From: Marinobacterium weihaiense
GTDB lineage: Bacteria; Pseudomonadota; Gammaproteobacteria; Pseudomonadales; Balneatricaceae
Assembly: GCF_019061305.1 (NCBI RefSeq)
Contig: NZ_JAHQZT010000006.1
Span: 124,001-188,000, forward strand
Reading direction: 5' to 3'
DNA: 64,000 bases
Positions 37,901 to 44,526 of this stretch are shown piece after piece. The translations under genes were made by a program, and so were the position numbers. Below the pieces are notes generated by a model. That model did no database searches. It had not been told where the DNA came from and saw nothing but the letters and a program-made list of their open reading frames with translations. The first letter of the stretch is position 1, and the number at the start of each line of letters is the position of its first letter.

Positions 37901-38296
37901 TCACCAGCAGACATCATTGTTGCCGGATGTTTTGGCACCCGTTTCTTTCAGGGTAAGCGTACCGCACTCGGTGTCTGCAAATTGGGGTGTAGCCGTTACC
38001 GTATAGGTATTGGCATCATTGACCAGCGTAATATTATAACGCTCGGTCTCAGTCATACCGGTGGCAAAGCTGCAGTTAGTATCGTTATAACTGTTATAGC
38101 GTGTAAAACAGCGCTCAAGTTGCTGAGTAACAGTGGCAATGCCAGCACGCCCCTCGGCACGATTCCCTTTGATCACGTAGTTTTGATAGGCTGGCCAGGC
38201 AATCGCCATCAAGATGCCGATAATGACGACCACGATCATCAACTCGATCATGGTAAAACCGGCTTCGCGCCCTGTTTTCAAATTCATGTTCTGCAT
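37901..38296 (-). CDS. PilE-like minor pilin of the second operon
   Basis: A 131-residue prepilin: leader ending GREAG, then FTMIELMIVVVIIGILMAIAWPAYQNYVIKGNRAEGRAGIATVTQQLERCFTRYNSYND. The C-terminal ADTECGTLTLKETGAKTSGNNDVCW is the PilE end, parallel to the PilE at 29596. The frame is open to 38356 but the ATG at 38296 (or 38287) gives a normal leader. Confidence 0.9.
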   Translation of the reverse strand: MQNMNLKTGREAGFTMIELMIVVVIIGILMAIAWPAYQNYVIKGNRAEGRAGIATVTQQLERCFTRYNSYNDTNCSFATGMTETERYNITLVNDANTYTVTATPQFADTECGTLTLKETGAKTSGNNDVCW

Positions 38297-38342
38297 GAGG
38301 GTATCCCGTGAATCTGTGTTTGACCGCTGCAATACTGTCAAC

Positions 38343-39098
38343 TTATTGGCTATCAATCAGGCTTGACACACGATTGCGCATTGCAACCACTGAACTGATC
38401 TCTTTATCACCGACTCCCTGACCTCCCCAGGGCGCTGCATCCGTAAAGGTGACCGTCGTTTCAACCGCGGTAACCTTATCCCAAGTGCAGTCAGCGGGTT
38501 CACCGCTGTACTCGCTGTACTCGCTGTACTCATAGTCGGGCTCACTTTCGTAGCAAGCATATTCAAAGTTGAAATGGGAAATCGCACTAACCAAAGGCTC
38601 AAAGTTGCCTTTTGCGGGTAAATTATCATAGTCGAATTCCTCCAAGCCGGATTTGCGATCGTCTCCAGCCCTTCTACGGTATACGACTTCTTCATCACCG
38701 TTCAGCGAATACTCAACTTCGACAAATGCCTCTTCCGTGTCACCGTCATTATCAGTGTCCGCAAACCCCACATAGCGTACGACCAGCGTACCGTCATCCT
38801 CTTCAATCGGCGCATAAAGATCTCCATCAGAGTCTGTTGGCCAAGTTTCACCACCATAGCCTCGCCCTCCCATACGCAAATCGCGCGCCATGAAGTCAAA
38901 CAGAAAACGGGCATTATCGGTAATCGTCGAGATGCTCTGTCGAGTAGCACTGGCTTCTTTACTGGCCAGCATGGTCTGCATGATCCCGCCCAACAGCACC
39001 AAACCAATGACCATGCCGATCATCAATTCAATCAAGGAAAGGCCCTGTTGACGATATGCCGGGCATGCACATGAATACTTGAGAGTCCTGCGCTCCAT
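38343..39098 (-). CDS. PilW-like minor pilin of the second operon
   Basis: A 251-residue minor pilin with RQQGLSLIELMIGMVIGLVLLGGIMQTMLASKEASATRQSISTITDNARFLFDFMARDLRMGG, the PilW family start. The extracellular part is acidic, with DTDNDGDTEE resembling a Ca2+-binding loop and a Tyr/Glu/Ser repeat (YSEYSEYSGE, from a ninefold tandem DNA repeat near 38503-38530). The ATG at 39098 has AGGAAG upstream; a GTG at 39104 is less likely. It starts 2 bp after the PilV-like gene. Confidence 0.88.
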   Translation of the reverse strand: MERRTLKYSCACPAYRQQGLSLIELMIGMVIGLVLLGGIMQTMLASKEASATRQSISTITDNARFLFDFMARDLRMGGRGYGGETWPTDSDGDLYAPIEEDDGTLVVRYVGFADTDNDGDTEEAFVEVEYSLNGDEEVVYRRRAGDDRKSGLEEFDYDNLPAKGNFEPLVSAISHFNFEYACYESEPDYEYSEYSEYSGEPADCTWDKVTAVETTVTFTDAAPWGGQGVGDKEISSVVAMRNRVSSLIDSQ

Positions 39099-39100
39099 GC

Positions 39101-39559
39101 TCACTTCCTCACCCTGTAGTCAAAGGTCACATTTTCAAATGCTTGGTCCCCCGTATCGCCATCCAGACCTCGCTCGCTCCACGTGAGACGAACGACGTAA
39201 TCGGAACCATCTTCAGTGACAGAAGCCGATACAAGCTGCCCACCGAACAGGGCTGACGTATTAGCGCACCAAGTAATGAGGTCCTCCGGTGCACGCAATG
39301 TCCCTGCAGGCGCAGGGCATGATGTAAGTTTATAGTCACCTTCGCCACTTGCCTTTGGATTCGCACGTATGCGCTCTTCCAGGTCGTTCACCTGAATTGT
39401 CGCGAGCGTACGAAAATAAGCGCTATGACTCATGCTCATCATCTGGGTATACATCTTGGCCAGCCCCAGCAACGCTACCGAAAAGATCACCAGTGCAATC
39501 AACGCTTCCAGTAATGTGAAACCACCCGCCTTGGCATGTTGATAGGATTTCAGATCCAT
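39101..39559 (-). CDS. PilV-like minor pilin of the second operon
   Basis: A 152-residue prepilin: AKAGGFTLLEALIALVIFSVALLGLAKMYTQMMSMSHSAYFRTLATIQVNDLEERIRANP is PilV-type. The start at 39559 is chosen because AGGAGGT stands 9 nt upstream; the longer frame would overlap the preceding gene. Cys residues in LTSCPAPAG and ITWCANTS may pair. Confidence 0.88.
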   Translation of the reverse strand: MDLKSYQHAKAGGFTLLEALIALVIFSVALLGLAKMYTQMMSMSHSAYFRTLATIQVNDLEERIRANPKASGEGDYKLTSCPAPAGTLRAPEDLITWCANTSALFGGQLVSASVTEDGSDYVVRLTWSERGLDGDTGDQAFENVTFDYRVRK

Positions 39560-39600
39560 TTGTCGTTCGACCTCCTGTTCAGTCAACGCTTCATCCATGA

Positions 39601-40059
39601 TCATTGACATGCATCCACATCAACAAATCCGCCACTGAGGTACAGCTTGCGCCTTTCTGTGATATCGCCATCGACCAGGGTGAAACAGCCTGAATCAGGT
39701 GTTTCGCCACGACCGTTGAACGCTATGCTCAAGGGGCAATCCGCACACTGCACACCCGCCTTCAAACCATCAAAGCGTCGCAGTTCTGAATCATCACTTG
39801 CGTACACCGACCAGCCATCTTCGTAACTGGCTCCAGCTTTGATACTGACAGTGTCATTACGTTGAATGGCCTCGCTGCGGGCATAGCGAACGGTTGTTTC
39901 GATGTCGGTCACGGCAGCTTCAATGCGAGCACGGTCAAGCATCGACATGAATGAAGGCATCGCAATGCTGGCAATAATGGCCAATATGGCCAGAACCATC
40001 AAAAGCTCGATCAGCGTAAAACCGCGATGATGACATGTTGAAGTGTTCAATTCAGGCAT
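39601..40059 (-). CDS. FimT/GspH-like minor pilin, first gene of the second operon
   Basis: A 152-residue prepilin with CHHRGFTLIELLMVLAILAIIASIAMPSFMSMLDRARIEAAVTDIETTVRYARSEAIQRNDTVSI, the FimT/GspH signature. Cys residues in GVQCADCPL and SGCFTLVDG are likely disulfide-bonded. The ATG at 40059 has CAGGAG upstream. It heads operon 2 (fimT-pilV-pilW-pilE-pilX-like) and diverges from the 485-residue gene. Confidence 0.9.
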   Translation of the reverse strand: MPELNTSTCHHRGFTLIELLMVLAILAIIASIAMPSFMSMLDRARIEAAVTDIETTVRYARSEAIQRNDTVSIKAGASYEDGWSVYASDDSELRRFDGLKAGVQCADCPLSIAFNGRGETPDSGCFTLVDGDITERRKLYLSGGFVDVDACQ

Positions 40060-40397
40060 CCTTGCTAGGCTCCTGTTAAGAATTGGGCCCCACTATTCTA
40101 GCCTACTTGTACACGCTAGTTTCATCATTGGAAACGAAAGACTGGAATTCTACATTGAGTTAGATCAGGCTTTGCAGACAACACTTATTGCAAACATGCG
40201 TATTCTGCTAAACAATGAGCGTTAAGCTAATATTCATACTCAAGTACAACTTGATGCGACGACGGTGATACGGTGCCCATTTGATATGGTATGTGATGCA
40301 TGGACAGCTGATGCATCAGTAATCGAGTCAGCGGTACGACTCCTCCGGCTACATTCATCGTTATGCTGGCAAGCAACTGTAAAAATGGAGAACAGTC
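40060..40397. promoter_or_regulatory. Divergent promoter region between the second pilus operon and the 485-residue PilX-like gene
   Basis: A 338-bp non-coding gap. It carries two direct copies of TGATGCAT at 40294-40301 and 40309-40316, with 15-bp spacing, about 90 bp upstream of the plus-strand start. TGGAGAACAGTC gives a good ribosome site for the gene at 40398. I found no definite -35/-10 pair. Confidence 0.4.
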
Positions 40398-41855
40398 ATG
40401 CCACACCTGCCTACACCCCGTAAACGACAAGACGGCGCCGTCCTATTGATCGGTATGATCCTTATGCTAATCCTGATGGTCGGCGCTGTCAGCCTAATGA
40501 ACGGCACTACACTGGACGAGCGCCTGGCAGGCAACAGCAAGGCCAGTGCAGAAGCATTTTATGCTGCCGAGGCAGGCCAACTGGAAGCCTGGCAGTACTT
40601 GACCGAAGATAAAAGCGAGGGTTACAAAAACTGGCTGGGACTACATAAAAAGGTCAGCAACCTGCCGGACGAAGGCAATGAAAACTCTGTTCTCGTACCT
40701 GTTTCCAGGACTGATGAAAGCATCCAGTTTCGGGTAGTTGCACAGAAAATATATGATAGCGACGGCAACCCTGTAGACGACCGCTTTCGGCTCAAGAGCT
40801 TTGGTCAGTCAGGCAAAGCAACACGTGTCATCGTGATGGACCTTGATGGCTCACCGATTCCCCCCGGGGTGAAAAACCCGCTTGCACCAGCCGCTATAAG
40901 CTGCTTTGGTGCACGCTGCACCCTATCCCCAGGTTCTGCCAAGAAAAAGTCAGTTGTTGACGGGCGCAACCATAAGATCCCTAAAGACAGGGATTGTACA
41001 GGGAGCGGCTGCTGGCAGGACCCTGATGGGTGGGACGATGCCAAACGTGAATATAAAGACCCATCCGATGCTGTGAGTGTTCCTGCCGTTTATCTTGGTG
41101 GCAACGAAAATTATTCAGATGCACAAGATGTCAGGAATGCAAGCGACTTGCAGACCAGCGGGCAAAACAATACACCCTACATTGGTCAAAGCCACAGACA
41201 CTCTTCAGATGAAGAGGGCGACAACCCACAGTCCAGCATCGCATTCGGTGGTAACAGCCAAGCAGCGTCAGTGTGGACTGATGATAATTTTCCTGACGAT
41301 GACAATGGGGACTCAACCGCACCGAAATACGAAGATTACTTTGGCGAGTCACCAAGCGAGATGATGGCTGACATCTATGACACAGCGAAAAAAGAGCTGG
41401 ACGCAGGCACAGCAACCCAACTCGGATCTGTCAGTGAGCCAAAGGTTACCGTCTTGGATGCAGCCGATACCCGACACAAACTTGGCGTAAACAGTGCCGG
41501 TGTATTAATTGTTAACGGTGATGGCCAACCCAGAACCCAAGGCAAGAAAAAGATTTATGAGTCTGTATCATTCTCAGGCACAGGCTTTTATGCAGGTCTT
41601 GTAATACTGCGAAATTGTAGTCAGATCAACCTTGGCGGCAATGTGACTATTTACGGCGCCATTATGGTGGATGCAAGAGACTCGAACGGTGATGATTGTG
41701 GCGACGAATACAATCCTTTTGCTGGTAATGGCCAGCCTGACGTTAAGTACAGTACTGACGCGCTTAACAACACAGGCTTTGGGGCGGGTAATGGTACTGG
41801 CTCAAATAGTGGCATTAGTGAAAAAAGAGATTGGTATGAAATTTTGCACCAATAA
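40398..41855 (+). CDS. Large PilX-N-terminal-domain pilus protein, divergent copy
   Basis: A 485-residue protein with a PilX-like N-terminus (KRQDGAVLLIGMILMLILMVGAVSLMNGTTLDERLAGNSKASAEAFYAAEAGQLEAW). A long hydrophilic, Asn/Asp/Ser-rich extracytoplasmic region follows with Cys pairs (SCFGARCTL, DCTGSGCWQD). The C-terminal part has short beta repeats (GVLIVNGDGQ, SFSGTGFYAGLVILRNCSQINLGGNVTIYGAIMVDARDSNGDDCGDE), related in style to the 518-residue protein of operon 2. The two look like distant paralogues. It is alone on the plus strand, has its own terminator, and should enter the pilus as a large minor subunit. Confidence 0.83.
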   Translation: MPHLPTPRKRQDGAVLLIGMILMLILMVGAVSLMNGTTLDERLAGNSKASAEAFYAAEAGQLEAWQYLTEDKSEGYKNWLGLHKKVSNLPDEGNENSVLVPVSRTDESIQFRVVAQKIYDSDGNPVDDRFRLKSFGQSGKATRVIVMDLDGSPIPPGVKNPLAPAAISCFGARCTLSPGSAKKKSVVDGRNHKIPKDRDCTGSGCWQDPDGWDDAKREYKDPSDAVSVPAVYLGGNENYSDAQDVRNASDLQTSGQNNTPYIGQSHRHSSDEEGDNPQSSIAFGGNSQAASVWTDDNFPDDDNGDSTAPKYEDYFGESPSEMMADIYDTAKKELDAGTATQLGSVSEPKVTVLDAADTRHKLGVNSAGVLIVNGDGQPRTQGKKKIYESVSFSGTGFYAGLVILRNCSQINLGGNVTIYGAIMVDARDSNGDDCGDEYNPFAGNGQPDVKYSTDALNNTGFGAGNGTGSNSGISEKRDWYEILHQ

Positions 41856-41877
41856 TATCTGATTCTTTAAACACCAA

Positions 41878-41920
41878 ACCAGTGCCACTAAAGGTCTTAA
41901 AAGTGGCGCTGGTTTTATTT
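41878..41920 (+). terminator. Intrinsic terminator of the 485-residue PilX-like gene
   Basis: ACCAGTGCCACT (41878-41889) pairs with AGTGGCGCTGGT (41902-41913) with one G-T wobble, followed by TTTATTT on the plus strand, 23 bp after the stop. Confidence 0.85.
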
Positions 41921-41964
41921 ACACCTTAGCCATGCTTGCTCTATATAAAACAGCTTCTCTTGGA

Positions 41965-42515
41965 GTTACAGGTACTACCATGCCAGCAAATGGTGGATGA
42001 GATCAACGTCGATACCTACTTGCAGCTATTGATCGTTCCACCCGCTGAGTTTTTGTGTAAATCCATCCGCACAAAACGGCCGCGACGGCTCAGCGTTACC
42101 GGGCAGCCTCCGCAGGCCACACCTGTTAAGATCACACATCCTGACGGACAACAAGAAGGAATTCACGGACCGCCTGCTCCGCTCAAAGCTCCATGACCCC
42201 AGTGGCTATCACCAGTTCGTTCATCTCGGCGCGGTTTTTTGGGGGTTGAGCATCGTCTAACCAACCACAAATCACCACAGACAAACGGCATAATGAAGCG
42301 CGTCAACGGACGCATCTCCGATGTGCTCAAAACGCATCACTTCGATAACCGTGAAGACCTGGAGCAAACGCTGCTACGCTACGCACATCAATACAATCAC
42401 CGGGGGCACAATCAGCATTGAGATCCAGTCCCCATATAATGGCAATAAGGGAGTGGTGCAAAGACCATCCAGAGCTTATTACAAGCGCCTTTGTAACCAT
42501 GCGGACGTGACATAT
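41965..42515 (+). pseudogene. IS481-type transposase remnant
   Basis: Degraded integrase-core transposase. In three successive frames I read RRYLLAAIDRSTR, then a stop and decayed sequence, then ILTDNKKEFTDRL, and after a shift GVEHRLTNHKSPQTNGIMKRVNGRISDVLKTHHFDNREDLEQTLLRYAHQYNH, then PELxxYKRLCNHADVTY. This order matches the second half of IS481-family enzymes (D..D..E core: AIDRSTR, LTDNKKEF, PQTNGIMKRVNG with the catalytic Glu replaced by Lys). Several in-frame stops and frameshifts make it inactive. No inverted-repeat ends were identified. It lies between the pilus genes and the duplicated pilins. Confidence 0.8.
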
Positions 42516-42605
42516 ATGCTTTACTCAATCCTGCTCGATTCCGGGGACTTTTGAGCTCTGCGGTTCAGGAGATGCTAAGTGAACACCACTAGCAAAGATT
42601 GTTAC

Positions 42606-42947
42606 TCAATTGGTAATGCTGGCATCCACAACACAAACGGTACTGGCATCCAGGTCACAGAGCACCCCTGATTTTCCTGGTGAAACAGGGAAAGCCGTCA
42701 TACTTTTTCGGTCAGCCGCAACTGTGATGCGTTCACATGCATTTTTCTTAAGTATCGGGATGGACTGCCTTTGACTGATTGCATCCATAACAGATGCAAC
42801 TTGGCCTCGTACTTCAGAGAGACATGCCTTATTGGCGCTGCGCACGGCATATTGGCTATAGGCTGGCAGGGCGATAGAGGCTAGCACCCCGATGACCGCG
42901 GTGACGATCATTATCTCGATCAGAGTAAATCCTTTATGCTTTTGCAT
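42606..42947 (-). CDS. PilA/PilE-like small pilin, copy 1 of a tandem pair
   Basis: A 113-residue prepilin. A very short leader (MQKHKG) precedes [53 protein letters not shown]. The head domain is short (about 65 residues) with Cys in KACLSE, NACERIT, VLCDLD and TVCVVD, so two disulfides are possible. The ATG at 42947 has GGGGTG upstream. It is closely similar in sequence and upstream DNA to the pilin at 43156-43509, 562 bp away start to start, so the pair arose by tandem duplication. Small non-PilA pilins like this are often accessory subunits; function here is unknown. Confidence 0.87.
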   Translation of the reverse strand: MQKHKGFTLIEIMIVTAVIGVLASIALPAYSQYAVRSANKACLSEVRGQVASVMDAISQRQSIPILKKNACERITVAADRKSMTAFPVSPGKSGVLCDLDASTVCVVDASITN

Positions 42948-42980
42948 GACACACCCCGAATATTTTTCAGTAAGGCTTAT

Positions 42981-43060
42981 ATTCAAATACTAATATAAAA
43001 ACCACAAAAAAAAAATTTAATTTTTTTGCTACGGGGTGAAAAATATCAAAATAAAACATC
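42981..43060 (-). repeat. Duplicated upstream region, copy 1
   Basis: The segment upstream of the 42606-42947 pilin aligns by eye with 43545-43624 upstream of its paralogue. Shared blocks include CTAATATAAAA, then GGGTGAAAAAT and TCAAAA. Read on the minus strand it contains TTTTATATTAG, a plausible -10 region, so the duplicated unit probably includes the promoter. Confidence 0.65.
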
Positions 43061-43115
43061 AAAAATAGAAAATTGGCTAAAGATATCTCCGTTAAACTTA
43101 ATGACCGTACAAAAA

Positions 43116-43137
43116 AAGCCTCGAAAATGCGAGGCTT
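43116..43137 (-). terminator. Intrinsic terminator downstream of pilin copy 2
   Basis: AAGCCTCG (43116-43123) and CGAGGCTT (43130-43137) form perfect 8-bp arms. On the minus strand a run of seven T follows (A-run at 43111-43117). It lies 19 bp past the stop at 43156. Confidence 0.85.
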
Positions 43138-43148
43138 CTTCTAAACTA

Positions 43149-43205
43149 GGGGATGTTACTCTGACCCCAATCTCCTGGGGGATGTTACTCTGACCCCAAT
43201 CTCCC
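43149..43205. repeat. Tandem 29-bp repeat, two copies, at the 3' end of pilin copy 2
   Basis: GGGGATGTTACTCTGACCCC and the next eight bases AATCTCCT stand at 43149-43176, and again at 43178-43205 with one change. The period is 29 bp. The core ACTCTGACCCC (43158-43168, 43187-43197) recurs at 43718-43728 and, as ACTCCGACCCC, at 43690-43700, on the other side of the same pilin gene. The repeat encodes the last residues and the stop codon of pilin copy 2. Confidence 0.9.
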
Positions 43206-43509
43206 TGGCGTCCAGGTCGCAGACAACCCCTTTGTCACCCGGCTTGACCGGAAAGGCGGTAAGGCTTTTACGATCGGCAGCAACGGTAATGCGCGCGCAG
43301 GAGGAAAGCTTGAAGGTCGGCGTGGGGTCATTTTGGCTGATGGCATCCATGACAGCTGCAACCTGGCCCCGCGCTTCTGAAAGACACGCACCATTGGCGC
43401 TACGAATTGAGTAGCGACTGTAGGCAGGCAGAGCGATAGATAACAATATGCCGATGATCGCGATAACGATCATGATCTCGATCAGGGTAAATCCTTTATG
43501 CCTTTGCAT
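43156..43509 (-). CDS. Small pilin, copy 2 of a tandem pair, C-terminus rewritten by a repeat
   Basis: A 117-residue prepilin paralogous to 42606-42947: MQRHKG leader, then [53 protein letters not shown], and head Cys in GACLSE, SCARIT and VVCDLD. After CDLDA the two proteins stop matching: copy 1 continues STVCVVDASITN, copy 2 reads [16 protein letters not shown]. That tail and the TAA stop come from the 29-bp tandem repeat. The fourth Cys is therefore lost, and the head-domain disulfide may not form. The start at 43509 has GGGGGTGG upstream. It may be expressed but defective or altered. Confidence 0.85.
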   Translation of the reverse strand: MQRHKGFTLIEIMIVIAIIGILLSIALPAYSRYSIRSANGACLSEARGQVAAVMDAISQNDPTPTFKLSSCARITVAADRKSLTAFPVKPGDKGVVCDLDAREIGVRVTSPRRLGSE

Positions 43510-43740
43510 GACACCACCCCCGAATGCTGTTGAGTTAAGCTTGTATTCAGATACTAATATAAAAGCCATGAAAACAAAATGTACTTTTATTAATACAGGG
43601 TGAAAAATGTCAAAAAAACATTATCCATACACAGCAGGAAAACAGCCATCGAAAATTGAAGATCGGTTAAAACAATCTCGGGAAACACCACTCCGACCCC
43701 GATTACCAATCAATTTTACTCTGACCCCTTTTTCTTCAAA
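43510..43740. other. Non-coding region between pilin copy 2 and the pilA terminator
   Basis: Contains the second copy of the duplicated upstream region (43545-43624, promoter side of pilin copy 2) and a second pair of repeat cores at 43690-43700 and 43718-43728, spaced 28 bp. No gene is supported here. Confidence 0.6.
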
Positions 43741-43742
43741 GT

Positions 43743-43790
43743 GTGTATGCAAAAAAGAAGCCCCATAACAGGGGCTTCACTTGCATACAC
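43743..43790 (-). terminator. Strong terminator of pilA with extended outer arms
   Basis: Inner arms GAAGCCCC (43757-43764) and GGGGCTTC (43771-43778) with a 6-nt loop, followed on the minus strand by TTTTTT. Outer arms GTGTATGC (43743-43750) and GCATACAC (43783-43790) also pair perfectly across the whole structure. This is typical of a highly expressed major pilin transcript. Confidence 0.88.
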
Positions 43791-43828
43791 TACAAATTTT
43801 GAAGCAGTGTATTTAACAACGTACCAAC

Positions 43829-44272
43829 TTATTTATCTGTTTTACCTGTGCAGCCAGTCGGCGCATATTTGTCAAGCGCTGAAGTTTCGCATGTCCAAGT
43901 ACCCGTGTCAGCACGAGAAAGAGTAATGGTTTCAGTTTCAACAGCAGGGTTACCAGCCATAGTACATTGAAGTGATGCCACGCCGGTTTTAGCAACGCTT
44001 ACATTAAGAGCAGTACAACGCTCAGAGGTAGCGAGGCCAAGCAAAGAGGCATCGGTAACAGCGGTATCGCCAACACCTTCGTTAATCAGCACTTCAGCCT
44101 GCGTCTTCCCCGGTGTGATTTCAGCAAGTGCTGAAGTGACCTGCGATTTGGCAACGTAATCCTGATATGCCGGCAGTGCAATTGCAGCCAGAATACCGAT
44201 GATCGCAACTACGATCATGAGTTCGATCAGGGTGAAACCCTGCTGTTTGTGTTTCATCATTTCAGTTTTCAT
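43829..44272 (-). CDS. pilA: Type IV major pilin PilA
   Basis: A 147-residue prepilin with a 12-residue leader ([12 protein letters not shown]) and [54 protein letters not shown], the classical IVa major pilin. The C-terminal disulfide-loop Cys residues lie in [24 protein letters not shown]; an inner pair is SERCTAL and SLQCTMA. The ATG at 44272 has GGAGAG at 8 nt. It diverges from pilB as in Pseudomonas. PilD would remove the leader and methylate Phe1. Confidence 0.95.
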   Translation of the reverse strand: MKTEMMKHKQQGFTLIELMIVVAIIGILAAIALPAYQDYVAKSQVTSALAEITPGKTQAEVLINEGVGDTAVTDASLLGLATSERCTALNVSVAKTGVASLQCTMAGNPAVETETITLSRADTGTWTCETSALDKYAPTGCTGKTDK

Positions 44273-44526
44273 AGGTTATCTCTCCAGCGAGTTAACAATC
44301 CATATTGATTAGCTGCATCCGACATCCTGTGGCTGCCAGCTGGTGACCATATTAGACAGCCCTGCCCGTGGCTGTCCAGCCTGAATACAAACTGAACACC
44401 AAATTCGCTTGAGCTTAGTCAATAAACGGGCACTTTGGGGCGTTCCGTTTACACTTTGGCTGTGTCTGTGGTTTGATTGCAGTACTATTTGTATCGTTTT
44501 TATCACCCTTTCGTTACAACTGCCTG
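44273..44526. promoter_or_regulatory. Divergent pilA / pilB promoter region
   Basis: A 254-bp intergenic region. In pseudomonads pilA uses sigma-54 with PilR; here I searched both strands for GG-N10-GC and found no convincing match, so the promoter type is left open. GTTAAC and TATTGAT near 44291-44308 lie about 20-35 bp upstream of the pilA start. Confidence 0.4.

Noticed and set aside
40043-40225. A 60-codon plus-strand frame between the pilus operons
   Set aside because: It overlaps the start of the FimT-like gene on the other strand, has no good ribosome site and no recognisable domain.
44273-44526. Sigma-54 promoter for pilA
   Set aside because: No GG-N10-GC pair with acceptable flanks was found on the minus strand, though pilA is sigma-54 dependent in pseudomonads.
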